64,000 nt of DNA from Farysia itapuensis (taxonomy: Eukaryota; Basidiomycota; Ustilaginomycetes; Ustilaginales; Ustilaginaceae): assembly GCA_023212645.1 (NCBI GenBank), contig JALBYC010000006.1, forward strand, positions 248,001-312,000, in the 5' to 3' direction. Shown one piece after another: positions 50,201 to 58,999 of the stretch. The translations under genes were made by a program, and so were the position numbers. The first letter of the stretch is position 1; every line of letters begins with the position of its first letter. The notes beneath the pieces were generated by a model. The model was not told where the DNA came from. It ran no database searches and saw only the letters and a program-made list of their open reading frames with translations.

Positions 50201-50867
50201 TCGTATGCATGACGACAAGAACATCGTCTCCGGAATTCCTTCTCACTGCTGGAGCTTCGAAGTCTGTCTGTTTTGCTTCGGAGAGCTGAGTGATGTCGTC
50301 TATCATCAACACTGTTTTGACCTTGATATCCTCCTTTCCAGTAGCAGCCGCAGTAGCTCCGGACAGAGCTGAGTCATGTTGGCTCTGATGGCATAGGATT
50401 GTCGAAGTAGCAGTCGTCCGAAGCAGGTTCGCGAGTGAGTCTGGTGGGGCGCCTGGAGCAATGCACAGAACGCCATATCCAAGCCGCCAGAGCGCGACGA
50501 TGTGCGCAAAGAGATGGATCCCAGAGGGCGAAAGAACAGCGACAAGCGGGGTCCCGTTCGGGGACAAAGGATTCTCGACTTGCTTTGGCAAGAGTTCTTG
50601 CAGCTGGTGAGCTAGACCAATGCTGATGTGCTTAATCTGAGCATATGTGAGGGTCTTGCAGGACCATCTGGAAGACTCCGACTGGAGCTGCGTGAAGCCA
50701 GCGGCTATGCGGTCCGGCGAGTGCTGGGCTCTGAAATCGAGTAGCGCGTTGACAGATCCATGCTGCCGTGGTTCTGGTTGGGGAGGATCTGGCAGAGACA
50801 ACGCCTGCGTTATGGTCAAAGTCAGATACGGTGGTCTGTCCAGCGACAGCGTCCCGTTTGCCACCAT
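47283..50867 (-). CDS. NRPS-like A-T-R carboxylic acid reductase
   Basis: The 1194-residue product (ATG at 50865-50867; upstream codons begin with TTG) contains three domains. An adenylation domain occupies about 30-580, with the phosphate loop HTSGSSGLPKP near 221-231. A thiolation domain has the phosphopantetheine serine in FFVAGVDSIQ (about S653). A thioester reductase lies at about 755-1190, with the NADP motif TGVTGGLG near 760-767 and a Y-x3-K pair in YARSK near 957-961. Such enzymes activate a carboxylic acid, tether it and release it as an aldehyde or alcohol. There is no condensation domain, and the N-terminus differs from alpha-aminoadipate reductase LYS2, so lysine synthesis is unlikely. 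No tailoring enzyme flanks it, so it appears as an orphan secondary-metabolism gene. The substrate is unknown. Confidence 0.9.
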   Translation of the reverse strand: MVANGTLSLDRPPYLTLTITQALSLPDPPQPEPRQHGSVNALLDFRAQHSPDRIAAGFTQLQSESSRWSCKTLTYAQIKHISIGLAHQLQELLPKQVENPLSPNGTPLVAVLSPSGIHLFAHIVALWRLGYGVLCIAPGAPPDSLANLLRTTATSTILCHQSQHDSALSGATAAATGKEDIKVKTVLMIDDITQLSEAKQTDFEAPAVRRNSGDDVLVVMHTSGSSGLPKPIYQLHRFWSNSMASAPGVELSAFTTTPLFHGGMSDLLRSVQAGSTIFFHPTADPGALSSAAICAAIRSCPVTDMSYFLSVPYILELLHADSTGRKMLQSMQLVSTGGAPLPQHLGDDMVRHDIRLVSRLGSSECGFLMSSWRDFVSDKEWSHLRVLDELGKKLLQFEQSTPPSTTTAEASHANMGTYELVVGADWPTKLVSNRKDGSYATSDLYAPHPTKPDTWRYDSRSDDTLVLINGKKVPALLAESNLKQLPQVSEAIVFGANRAILGALLFVSVDAMRQDGKQRRWDTPTKVSLLKVLQPTLAAINKTVPPHAQLAVEMIHLMSPEEAEQIPRASKGTLQRGRAYSQYASLIDQVYTEFEEGRSLHLNTNDGDQDGFATKQALSGAKLVQWITTTVESMNNATNLGADTDFFVAGVDSIQAARIRAAIHQNIDLGKSDRLLAKNVVYDYPTPALLSEHIEQVRNGSGDNLAASDKDIQDLALMQALVDKYSPNFESSAQTQNGQGQRDKSAQDSSEVNGVLYFVTGVTGGLGAQLVSELLLNTSSDRDTVVLFVRATSDRQALDRVLQSLSSRNLEQAHDTIALSKASSEKRNIHPDRDVRCLAADLSKSDCGLNPSVHDSLTLLASQRSRVVTIHAAWAVNFVIGLRSFEHSQISGLRNLITLHEKMANASHSSSAGGRDSLQSCFGFCSSTAAVLGQAGGGGVYDEVVAMDPRAAVAMGYARSKWVAEHIVSRASQHSPAYSGRRASRYTILRIGQLCSDTRNGVWNESEAWPILISLSHKLGRFPRLGPTEKLDWLPVDVAARTVLDIVQAPPHAELGTAGVYNIALPSATSPTETACWEDLHTWLTSPSSSPASGVKLDYVTPLEWTRLVREHHLDDRGLLPLWERNFASLPSASSSSTPPPPKNTPAPPPAAVFNTEATDAASPEHFVNWKSHGGVDQALITKTVQRWKAIGFL

Positions 50868-51290
50868 ACGTAGCAATCCTGTGTGGTGGTGTCTGGTCAA
50901 CCCAATTGTACGGCCAGCAGGTCACCCATCAATCTCTCGTTCTTGCTTGGCTCATCAACGGTGCAGTGACAGGTTCAGGAAGATCGGGCGTGCATGAGTG
51001 GAGGCATGCTCGGCGTCTCAGGGTCCAGGTTTGCTAAATTGGAGACTCACACGCGGCAAACAAACTTGGTCCGGGGCTTGCGAGCAAGCAAGCCTTCTTT
51101 TTGTATTGACGGTGCTATAAAAGTCTACAGCTTTGTAGTTGTGTGATAAAGATTGGAGATGGAAGGGCGGCAGCAATTTAATGCCGAAGAGGAGTACTTT
51201 CCTTTACATTGACAGCGACAGTCCCGCGTGCTATAACACGGACAGCCACTGTCTGGTTCCGGATCTCGACTAGGGCATGTCGAGAGGTGC
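50868..51290. other. Upstream region of the A-T-R gene and 3' end of IRC22
   Basis: This 423-bp stretch should contain the A-T-R promoter. I looked for an extra upstream exon on the minus strand; every ATG found soon meets a stop without a good donor. A TATAAAA at 51116-51122 is on the plus strand and has no downstream partner gene. Nothing else stands out. Confidence 0.3.
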
Positions 51291-52193
51291 TTACTTGCGG
51301 CCCTTGCCTCGTCGTTTGGGAGTTGAGGGCTCGTCGTCACCGCTGCTCAAAGCACCTGCAGACTTGGGTTTGGATTGACGGGATCGAAGGTGGTGTTCGG
51401 GCTGCAAGAAGCAAGGGAAAGTGTTAGCAATGCTCACAGATACTAGGCACGCGAGACCGGCACTTACGATCCACTCGTCCTGGACACCAGTCTGTTGCAC
51501 AACAGGAGCGGCAGGCTTGTCAAACTTCTTCTTGGCGCCAGACACGTCCTTAACCTCGGGCTTGAGGTAGACAGAGTAGCCGATATAGCCGAGACCGGCA
51601 ATGGTCGCGAGACTGATCAAGTAGACCGAGATCAGCTGCAGATCAAACCAGTTCTTGGGAGGCTCAATGACCTGGACCTGTCCTCGGTAGGCATGGATGC
51701 GGTGCTTCTTGCCCGTCTGCTCATCGTTGATCAGCAGGCTAAATTCGACACTCAGCTCTTGAGGCTTGAATTCAGGAACAAAGTTGTACGGAATCTGTAC
51801 TGGTCGACCGCCCACGCTTCGCAGCGGGCGAGATTTGAAGGCAGACGTGGTCATGTTGCGCAGAACGCGTCCTCGTTGGCCATCCGTCTTTTTGGGATTG
51901 AGGAAAGCACCGGTGACAGACTGAAGCGTCAGCAGTCGGTCTTCCTTCAAAGGATTGGTAATTGAAAAGACGACTGTGTTTGCTTGACCATTTTTCACGA
52001 CTGCAGATGAAGGCAAAGGTCAGAAGGATATCGTGTGATGACAACATTGGGTCTGCGACTTACTCGAGAACGGGTTGTTGGGGAACGTGGTCACGATGCT
52101 GAGTTCTGGAGTGTCATGTGCCTGGGCGCTGACCAGGATGGCAGCTGAAAGCAGCGCCGACAAGGCCGAAGCTGCTAGTGTCAAGAACCTCAT
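51291..52193 (-). CDS. IRC22: TRAP-alpha/IRC22 family ER membrane protein
   Basis: The family is related to the translocon-associated protein alpha subunit (SSR1), which assists Sec61-dependent translocation. Three exons: 52064-52193, 51468-52000 and 51291-51401, with introns of 63 and 66 bp (donors GTAAGT, acceptors CTGCAG and TTGCAG). The product is 257 residues. An N-terminal signal peptide (MRFLTLAASALSALLSAAIL) precedes a luminal beta-rich domain (about 30-165: FSIVKNGQANTVVFSITNPL, and NFVPEFKPQELSVEFSLLIND). One membrane span lies at about 175-197 (LISVYLISLATIAGLGYIGYSV). A basic cytosolic tail ends PKRRGKGRK. Joins preserve frame and family motifs. Confidence 0.9.
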
Positions 52194-52558
52194 GCTGCTG
52201 AACAAGTTGAAGTTACAAGCGTACAGATGAGGAGGAAAACTCGGATGTTCCTGATTGGCCGGATGGTGCACGGACATGTGGTGTTCAGTGGTGCGATCGG
52301 GGAGTAGATCTTTCCCGATTGCTACGGCAATGTACGGCTAGAGATCGGCGCGAGTTGGCGTCAAAGGCCGCCTTGTGCCGGGCGCGGTCTCCACATTACG
52401 CACTGTTCAGGCAAGTCTGTTGGCCCACCCCCCGGGATCTTCTCAGCCCCGCTGGTCGTCCTCGTGAAACGTTCATGCCCTTATCATCCCATCTATCAAC
52501 TACCGCAAAGAGCAGAATAACCCAAGTCACACAGCACATATCTGACACAGTGCCCGCC
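52194..52558 (+). promoter_or_regulatory. Divergent promoter between IRC22 and AGX1, containing an alternative AGX1 start
   Basis: This 365-bp stretch lies between two divergent genes. The AGX1 frame is open from 52319, and an in-frame ATG at 52475 precedes the conserved start by 28 codons. The extra segment is rich in Ser, Thr and basic residues with one acidic residue, as in mitochondrial presequences. No TATA box is obvious. Confidence 0.4.
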
Positions 52559-53734
52559 ATGTCTACGCAAAGCTTTAAACAGGCCCCCCACAAACTGCTC
52601 GTCATCCCCGGTCCTATCGAGGTTGCCGACGATGTGTTGTTTGCCAATGCTCATCCGGCCATGTCCCACGTCTCGCCCGACTTTGTCCCAGTGCTGGGAG
52701 ACTGCATTCGGATGCTTCGAGAGGTTCTATACGCGCCCAACAGTCAGCCCGTTCTTACCGCCGGCTCCGGTACCCTTGGCTGGGACCATGTTGCTGCCAA
52801 TGTCCTTCAGCCAGGCGAAGATGCCCTTGTTCTCAACTCGGGCTACTTTGGAGACAGTTTCGCCGAATGTCTGGAAACATACGGGGCCAAAGTCACGCAA
52901 ATCAAAGCTCCCATTGGATCAAAGCCTACCTTGTCGGAAGTGGAAGAGGCGCTGAAGAAAAAGCACTACAAAGTTCTGACGTTTACTCATGTTGACACTT
53001 CTACCGGTGTGCTCAGCGACGCCAAAGGCCTCGGAGAGCTCGTCAAGCGTGTCAGCCCCGAGACCATCCTGGTCCTGGACGGCGTTTGCAGCGTGGGAAG
53101 TGAAGAGATTCGCATGGAGGATTGGGGAATCGATGTCGTGCTCACTGCTACCCAAAAGGGTCTCGGATGCCCGCCCGGTATGATGGTGCTTGCTGCTGGC
53201 AAGAAGGCCATTGCCGCTTTCGAGAAGCGCAGTGTCCCTCCCAACAGCTACTTTGCCTCGTGGGCCAAGTGGCTCCCTGTGATGAAGGCATATGAGGCTG
53301 GAACCGGCGCCTACTTTGCGACTCCCCCCACCAACCTGGTGTATGCGCTCCACACCAGTCTTGCTACCATCACCAAAGGTTCCGTCTCCTTGGATCAGCG
53401 CTTCAAGATGCACGTGGCTGCCTCGGATCGCGTCAAGAATTTTGTCACAAAGGATCTCAGCCTGGACCAATTGGTTAGTGATGGCATCAAGGATGGCGCA
53501 CACGGCATGACTGCCGTGCGTTACCCCAAGGGCATCAAGGCCAGCGACCTGCTACCCAAGCTCGTCGCCAAGAACATTGTCGTGGCAGCTGGTTTGCACA
53601 AAGAGGTCAAAGATGAGTACTTCCGCATCGGACACATGGGCGTTACTGTCATCAACGACAAAGAGCGCGGAGATCTCGATCACCTCCTGACCAGCATCAA
53701 GGAAGCTTTGGCAGAGGCTGGCTACAAGCCTTGA
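52559..53734 (+). CDS. AGX1: Alanine/serine-glyoxylate aminotransferase (class V, PLP)
   Basis: The enzyme converts glyoxylate to glycine using alanine or serine as amino donor. The product is 391 residues from the ATG at 52559 (MSTQSFKQAPHKLLVIPGPI). Class V aminotransferase landmarks are SGTLGWDHVAANVL (phosphate-binding region, about 70-83), VDTSTGVLSDAKGL, LVLDGVCSVGSEEI and the PLP lysine K200 in TATQKGLGCPPG. The C-terminal IGHMG motif is near 363. There is no C-terminal peroxisome signal (ends GYKP). An upstream in-frame ATG at 52475 would add MPLSSHLSTTAKSRITQV and 10 more residues with presequence-like composition, so mitochondrial or dual targeting is possible. Intron-free and divergent from IRC22. 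Confidence 0.94.
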   Translation: MSTQSFKQAPHKLLVIPGPIEVADDVLFANAHPAMSHVSPDFVPVLGDCIRMLREVLYAPNSQPVLTAGSGTLGWDHVAANVLQPGEDALVLNSGYFGDSFAECLETYGAKVTQIKAPIGSKPTLSEVEEALKKKHYKVLTFTHVDTSTGVLSDAKGLGELVKRVSPETILVLDGVCSVGSEEIRMEDWGIDVVLTATQKGLGCPPGMMVLAAGKKAIAAFEKRSVPPNSYFASWAKWLPVMKAYEAGTGAYFATPPTNLVYALHTSLATITKGSVSLDQRFKMHVAASDRVKNFVTKDLSLDQLVSDGIKDGAHGMTAVRYPKGIKASDLLPKLVAKNIVVAAGLHKEVKDEYFRIGHMGVTVINDKERGDLDHLLTSIKEALAEAGYKP

Positions 53735-54133
53735 TCATCTTCGTTAGATAGCCATCATCCCGTCTCAATACACTCTGACACTTGAGTATGAACCTGACAG
53801 CATGTGCACCAGCTGAAATCGAGTGTACCAAATTTGTTTCTTTTTTGAGGTCGGTCCGTTGGGTAGAGCTTCCTCCACTCTGTAACTCTTGCTGCGCTCT
53901 CGCGTTTCAGATCGGGATCCAAACGGTTCTGCACGTTGCTTAACCGTCCAAGTCTACCGCTCAACCACCTACACGATCAGCCCACCTAACCAGTTTGTCC
54001 AGAGGGCGGACAATTCGCGCTCTTGCTCTGCGAGTTGCTTCATCTTCACGGGTCTGCACCAGATTGCTGAAATCACAGGATTCGCTGTGGTTGTTGCCAG
54101 CAAAAAGATCAACCTCTGACCTGTTTATCGTAC
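53735..54133. other. Intergenic region, nothing distinctive
   Basis: This 399-bp stretch separates AGX1 from the RING-protein gene. I see no TATA box, repeat or coding segment. A tRNA-like A-box resemblance on the minus strand near 53950-53970 lacks a matching B-box and was dropped. Confidence 0.3.
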
Positions 54134-56797
54134 ATGAGCACCCTGCGACTCGACGCACTTTCTATGACTGACAATGGGAACGATAAAGTAGACATCGACT
54201 TCTCTCAGCCTGCCTCGAATGGTCGCCACGGCTCGCGCAGCGCCCGCGACGCGGCGGCAGCGAAGCGCGGCGGGCAAAACGTTAACCATCTCCTCTCCTT
54301 CACATTGCCGCCACGCAGTCGACCTCCGCTGGCTGGCCCCGCTCGCCGCTCGCGCAGAGCCGGCGGAGGAGCACCGTTTAACAAGGAACGCTACGTCAAC
54401 GCACAGTACCGCTTTTTGGTCAAACCGACTGGAGATTACACCGCCTACTTTGCTGACCCTGACATCTATCTGAACTGGGCAGACATCCTTCAAGTCATCA
54501 TCCCCACGACATCGGCTCTTTCCGGCGTCGGTTCTTCTGCCCCTATCACCGATCAACCGCGAGAACCGGCGCATGAAGGCGCCGCTTGTCCTATATGTCT
54601 TTCACCACCCACTGCACCGCGCATGACAAAGTGCGGACATGTGTATTGTTATCCATGCATCTTGCACTACCTCACACTGACAGATGGCAACACGCCAAGT
54701 ACGTCGACAAGTCTCCCACCGCCTAGTCAAAAGTGGCGACGCTGTCCGATTTGTTGGGACGCCGTGTATGCACGAGACCTGAAAGCTGTTCGCTGGTGGG
54801 ATCCCCGCGCTGCCTCGCAAGAACACGAAACAAAGTTACGAGAAGATCTCGAGCTTGAAGAAGCCAAGTGCCAAGCAGAAGCCAAGCGCCTCAGCGAAGG
54901 AGATGAAGCTGACGCTGCAATGCAGACTGCGTTGGCGAAGACGCCTCTGCGAGGACCTGATACGCTCTCACTTCGACTCATTGAACGCCCACATGTCACG
55001 ACGCTTGCTCTACCGCAATCATCCACCTGGCCTGCATCGCATTTGGACCAGCCCTTGATAGCTGCACACTCGGCACCCTGGCATTTCCAGCCGGACGTGA
55101 TGAGCTTTGCTAAATTCATGCTCGCCAGTCCGGAGATGTTGATCGAGTCCTTGACACAAGACCTGGACGAGCTGAGAGAGGAGATCAACGTGCTCAAAAG
55201 CTTCGGTACCGACGACAGCGGCTTACACTTTGTCAAGATAGCACAGATGAAAGTGTCTGAGCAGGTCGAGAAGGTTCAGAACGAGCTTGACCTGCCGGTG
55301 GTCCGGAGCATCATTGGCCAAGCGAAGAACGATCTCAAAGAACATCAAGCTGCTCATGCCGGCGAGCTCCTGCGATCTGATCTCAGCCGAAGACAACGAA
55401 AAAAAATGGACCGTGCAGGTGGCGAGAGCGACACTACATCGGCAGCTGCGCCGGTATCAATAGAGAGTGACAAGCCGGAAGCATCCTTGGGAACAGAAGA
55501 ATTCTTGGCATTGCGGGCCAAGAGTCAGGGAGGAGCCTACTCTGTGGAGTCGATAGCGCACACCGAGAACAAGACGGTAAGCGATGCCCCAGCTGCGCAC
55601 ACAAACCGAAATGCCAAGGTGCGAAAGAACGTCAATCCCCCCCTTCCGGGCTCGTCGTCCTATGTCTTTTACCAAGCCGCATCGGGCCAGAGCATCTTTC
55701 TGCATCCTCTCGACATCAAGATTCTACTTTCGCACTTCGGTGCCTACGCCAACCTTCCCGCCAATCTTGCTGTTAAGGTTGGTGGAGCGGACGAGGGGAG
55801 CATGAACGAGGATCTGCGACGTCGGTGCAAGTATCTCAATCACATCCCGATGGCTGCCGACGTTGTGTTTATTGAAGTGGACTGGGAAGGAATGGACCTG
55901 ATCAGCAAAGCCACATTGAAGCCTTACGAACAGGCGCTGCGACAACGCAAGAACAAGAGACGCGACAAGGAACGAAGAGAGGATCGCGCCAAGACGCGAG
56001 CGGAAGAAGCTGAATCGATCTCGAGTCAAGGCGGTCCAGCTGCTGCCGCCGCCTATCGCAGGAGACAAGAAGAGCTCGCGGCTTTTACAAGCGAGTCCAA
56101 CTTCCCATCCGACGGTCTGTCGCGGAGCTACGACAGCCATCGAGGTGGCGGACATTTAACGGACGATGCGAGAATGTCGGAAATGTCTACTAGTCCACGC
56201 GGAGGTAGCAGTGGCTTCTCGCCCTCTTTCCGGGAGTCCGCGTTGATTGGAGCGGAGCGTGACTACCCTATCCACCCTGGAGCAGGAGCTACGGAAGATT
56301 TTCCAGACTCTCTCAGTGGACATAGAGCCGACACGAGTCACGAGGATACACATGCGGACACTCGGCGCCCGACTCCTGCAATGCCGGTCAAGAAGACGGT
56401 GTGGGGCACGCCGTCATCCAAGTCCAGCTTCGCTAGCGCGATTCAAGGCAAGTCAAATGATGCTCACGGCATCTGGGATGATCAGATGGAGGACGCATGG
56501 CACGAGCTCGAGGAAGACTACATCATTGGCTCGACCGGCTCAGGCCGACGACCGACGGCTGCGATGAAGGAAGGACGCGGTCTGAACAAGCAGCGCGGGG
56601 GTAATGCCTGGAGCTCAACTCAGCGGAACAGCGCTGTGTCCAGTGGAGCTCAAACACCTAAACAGTCAGACACACCAGCCGACGCCAGCGACGAAAGTCA
56701 AAGTGTCGCCACGGGCCCCAACAGTGCAGCCAAATCCAAGAAGGTCAAGAAGAAGCTTATCCTCACGGGCGGCGGAGGCGGCCGTGGTAGTCGCTAG
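54134..56797 (+). CDS. RING finger protein, RNF10/MAG2-like
   Basis: The 887-residue product resembles the RNF10/yeast Mag2 family of RING proteins, linked to ubiquitination of ribosomal 40S proteins during ribosome quality control. The N-terminal region has the family motif FNKERYVNAQYRFLVKPTGD, then LNWADILQVIIP. The RING lies at about 152-202 (CPICLSPPTAPRMTKCGHVYCYPCILHYL, then RRCPICWDAV), separated by a Ser/Thr/Pro loop and followed by DLKAVRWW. Further on, SYVFYQAASGQSIFLHPLDIKILLSHFG (about 512-539) and FIEVDWEGMDL are conserved C-terminal blocks of the family, followed by a basic KNKRRDKERREDRAK segment. The last third is disordered and Gly/Ser-rich. Intron-free; ATG at 54134. Confidence 0.85.
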   Translation: MSTLRLDALSMTDNGNDKVDIDFSQPASNGRHGSRSARDAAAAKRGGQNVNHLLSFTLPPRSRPPLAGPARRSRRAGGGAPFNKERYVNAQYRFLVKPTGDYTAYFADPDIYLNWADILQVIIPTTSALSGVGSSAPITDQPREPAHEGAACPICLSPPTAPRMTKCGHVYCYPCILHYLTLTDGNTPSTSTSLPPPSQKWRRCPICWDAVYARDLKAVRWWDPRAASQEHETKLREDLELEEAKCQAEAKRLSEGDEADAAMQTALAKTPLRGPDTLSLRLIERPHVTTLALPQSSTWPASHLDQPLIAAHSAPWHFQPDVMSFAKFMLASPEMLIESLTQDLDELREEINVLKSFGTDDSGLHFVKIAQMKVSEQVEKVQNELDLPVVRSIIGQAKNDLKEHQAAHAGELLRSDLSRRQRKKMDRAGGESDTTSAAAPVSIESDKPEASLGTEEFLALRAKSQGGAYSVESIAHTENKTVSDAPAAHTNRNAKVRKNVNPPLPGSSSYVFYQAASGQSIFLHPLDIKILLSHFGAYANLPANLAVKVGGADEGSMNEDLRRRCKYLNHIPMAADVVFIEVDWEGMDLISKATLKPYEQALRQRKNKRRDKERREDRAKTRAEEAESISSQGGPAAAAAYRRRQEELAAFTSESNFPSDGLSRSYDSHRGGGHLTDDARMSEMSTSPRGGSSGFSPSFRESALIGAERDYPIHPGAGATEDFPDSLSGHRADTSHEDTHADTRRPTPAMPVKKTVWGTPSSKSSFASAIQGKSNDAHGIWDDQMEDAWHELEEDYIIGSTGSGRRPTAAMKEGRGLNKQRGGNAWSSTQRNSAVSSGAQTPKQSDTPADASDESQSVATGPNSAAKSKKVKKKLILTGGGGGRGSR

Positions 56798-57405
56798 TCA
56801 CAGTATGGTCAGTCGAGTGAATACATACGCTCAGCAGACAAACATCCGGTGCGACCGGACCACCGAAATGACCATGAATGAGAGCATGCAGTATTCGGAG
56901 GTGCCGGTGCTGGTGTGCTATTGTCTGGCGGAACACCGCGTTTCGCCTTTTGCCTCCGGAATTGCGGATGGGAAGCCTCGTATTAATGACAGGTCCCGAC
57001 AGCGTGTCGCATTTTAATTCAGTGAGCCTTACTTTGTATTGCAGTTAGCAAAGGGTAAAGAGAAACGTGTTGGACTCTGATTCAAAATTGATAGACTCGG
57101 TTTGAGCTTTGGGCTCGACTGCCAGGCTGGCTATGCTGGTCAAATGACCTAGCTCAACACTTCTTTCCTCCCTCCCATTCGAGACTAGACATCAGTCGGA
57201 CGCTGTCAACACTCCGTTACGATCATACACACACGTCGTACGTCGCACTGTCGGATCACAAGCTGCTTTTGACCGCGTGACTTCGATGCAGCGATAGCCA
57301 GAGATCGCCTTTCTTTCTCGCCCAGAGGATTCGGTGCGACCGACCTCCAACTTCACACATAGACGTTCAGCTTGAAGGGTGCTCTCGGGAGCGTTTCCAA
57401 CCATC
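56798..57405. other. Intergenic region upstream of the GT32 gene
   Basis: This 608-bp stretch shows no convincing gene. A plus-strand frame at 56604-57017 is the continuation of an alternative frame of the RING gene. The part before the GT32 start is pyrimidine-rich and probably holds its promoter; I see no clear TATA box. Confidence 0.3.
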
Positions 57406-58923
57406 ATGTTCAATCTGCTCGATGCCATTAAGAGCAGGCTTCCAGCGCAGCAACCTCGCTTCTTTCCCAGCTACGACTTGAAAGTTGGACCGTTCAGTAC
57501 CGCCAGCTCCAGTAGTACGCCTTCGTCGGACTGCGCCTACTCGGCCTTGCCCGAATCCCAAGACGCTGCCTACGATGTACCCCTCTCGGACAGTCCCTCG
57601 ACCAGGCGGCATTCTTTCGCTACGCTTGAGGAGCTAGAGGCGTCCTTTTCTTCTCCACCTCGCGGCTTTGCCGGGTTCCTAGCTTCTGCCCGCACAAAGG
57701 GTCGAGACTCGAGCCGCAGATGCCGCTTCATTACAGCCGCATGCTTGGTCCTGCTGCTAGCCTACATATTCTGCTACACAGCCTTCCGTCCACCTAATTA
57801 CATCATCCTCCCACCAGAACAGTATGTCGACACTTTAAACGCAACGCTCAACACATGCATCGTCAAACCCGAGAGCCGCCAAGCGTTGCTCAGCAGCTTG
57901 CAGCAGCTGCCCAGCAGCGTCTCGGGACGTCCTTCAGATAGTCCACTGCCATCGGCCGTGTCATCAAATGCCTCTTCGATACCCGCCTATATCTGGTCCT
58001 CTGACAAGAAGCCACCGCCAAGCTCATGGGCGGCCAAATGGAAGGAGATGGGCTTTGATCCCAAGTTCCTAGACGATGCTGCAGCCGAAGCCTGGGTGGA
58101 GGACAACTGGGCTGGCACTCCCATCAAGCAGATGTGGAACTCTATGCCACGATTCATTCTCAAAGTAGACCTGCTTCGCTACTTGCTCATACTGCTCGAA
58201 GGCGGGACCTGGAGCGATATGGACACAGTCCCTCTTATGCATCGCCAAGACTGGACAAGCAACGCTGTGCCGTTAGCTTCCCTCACCGGCGCCAACTTAG
58301 GCAGCAACGCAACCGAACCAGTACGCATGGTCATCGGCATCGAGAATGATCCAAACGAGACCTATTACTTCCGCAACTGGCTTGAGCGATGGCGAATCCT
58401 TCCCTTGAATCGACATCGTTCGTTACAGCTCGTGCAGTGGTCTCTTCATGGTGCACCTCATCACCCCATCCTTCTGGATGTCGTTCGACGAGTTTTGCAA
58501 GCGACCGACGTCTATCAAGCACATGTCATCGAGTGGCAGCGAGAGGCTCTAGCTGAGGGCTGGGGCTGGATGGAAGACGCCGAGAGTCACCGACAGGCCC
58601 AAGTAAGTGCACACGAACATCGAATCTCTGGCCCATGGGAGCACGCAAAGTACACCTGGAAATGGCAGGCTGGCAAGTGGAGACTAGGGTGGAAGACGTT
58701 GTCCGTAGAAGAATGGACTGGGCCCGCCGTGTTCACGGATGCAACCTTTAGCTATCTATTCGCCGCCGCTGGCGTCCGGCCTGGAGACTTAACGCTGCTC
58801 AAGCAACCAGTCCAGATCCGAGACGTGATTATCTTACCGTCTCTGGGCTTCAACCCACGCAGAAACCAGGTCAAAGGCCTCAGTCGTCTCGTCCACCTCT
58901 TCCGAGGCTCTTGGAAAGGATGA
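57406..58923 (+). CDS. GT32 glycosyltransferase with DXD motif (OCH1/HOC1-like), Golgi type II membrane protein
   Basis: The 505-residue product (ATG at 57406; upstream codons start with GTG) has an N-terminal cytosolic region of about 105 residues and one membrane anchor at about 108-130 (FITAACLVLLLAYIFCYTAF). The luminal catalytic domain shows the GT32 pattern: IPAYIWSSDKKPPPSSWAAKW, then FILKVDLLRYLLILLEGGTW and the metal-binding D-x-D in SDMDTVPL at about 270-276. WSLHGAPHHPILLDVVRRV is the conserved downstream block. The family includes OCH1-type alpha-1,6-mannosyltransferases and inositol-phosphoceramide mannosyltransferases; the general architecture favours an OCH1/HOC1-like Golgi enzyme. 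Exact linkage cannot be assigned. A long cytosolic tail is unusual for the family. Confidence 0.85.
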   Translation: MFNLLDAIKSRLPAQQPRFFPSYDLKVGPFSTASSSSTPSSDCAYSALPESQDAAYDVPLSDSPSTRRHSFATLEELEASFSSPPRGFAGFLASARTKGRDSSRRCRFITAACLVLLLAYIFCYTAFRPPNYIILPPEQYVDTLNATLNTCIVKPESRQALLSSLQQLPSSVSGRPSDSPLPSAVSSNASSIPAYIWSSDKKPPPSSWAAKWKEMGFDPKFLDDAAAEAWVEDNWAGTPIKQMWNSMPRFILKVDLLRYLLILLEGGTWSDMDTVPLMHRQDWTSNAVPLASLTGANLGSNATEPVRMVIGIENDPNETYYFRNWLERWRILPLNRHRSLQLVQWSLHGAPHHPILLDVVRRVLQATDVYQAHVIEWQREALAEGWGWMEDAESHRQAQVSAHEHRISGPWEHAKYTWKWQAGKWRLGWKTLSVEEWTGPAVFTDATFSYLFAAAGVRPGDLTLLKQPVQIRDVIILPSLGFNPRRNQVKGLSRLVHLFRGSWKG

Positions 58924-58999
58924 ACAGCAAAGAACAATCTAGAAGTTTCGCATATCTATCTGTAGTGTGTACTGCGTGGATGAGAAGGGGACTTGATGT

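Noticed and set aside
51116..51122. TATAAAA on the plus strand
   Set aside because: No gene begins downstream on that strand within a useful distance.
53940..53990. Minus-strand TTGAGCGGTAGA resembling a tRNA A-box
   Set aside because: No B-box at the right distance and no cloverleaf.
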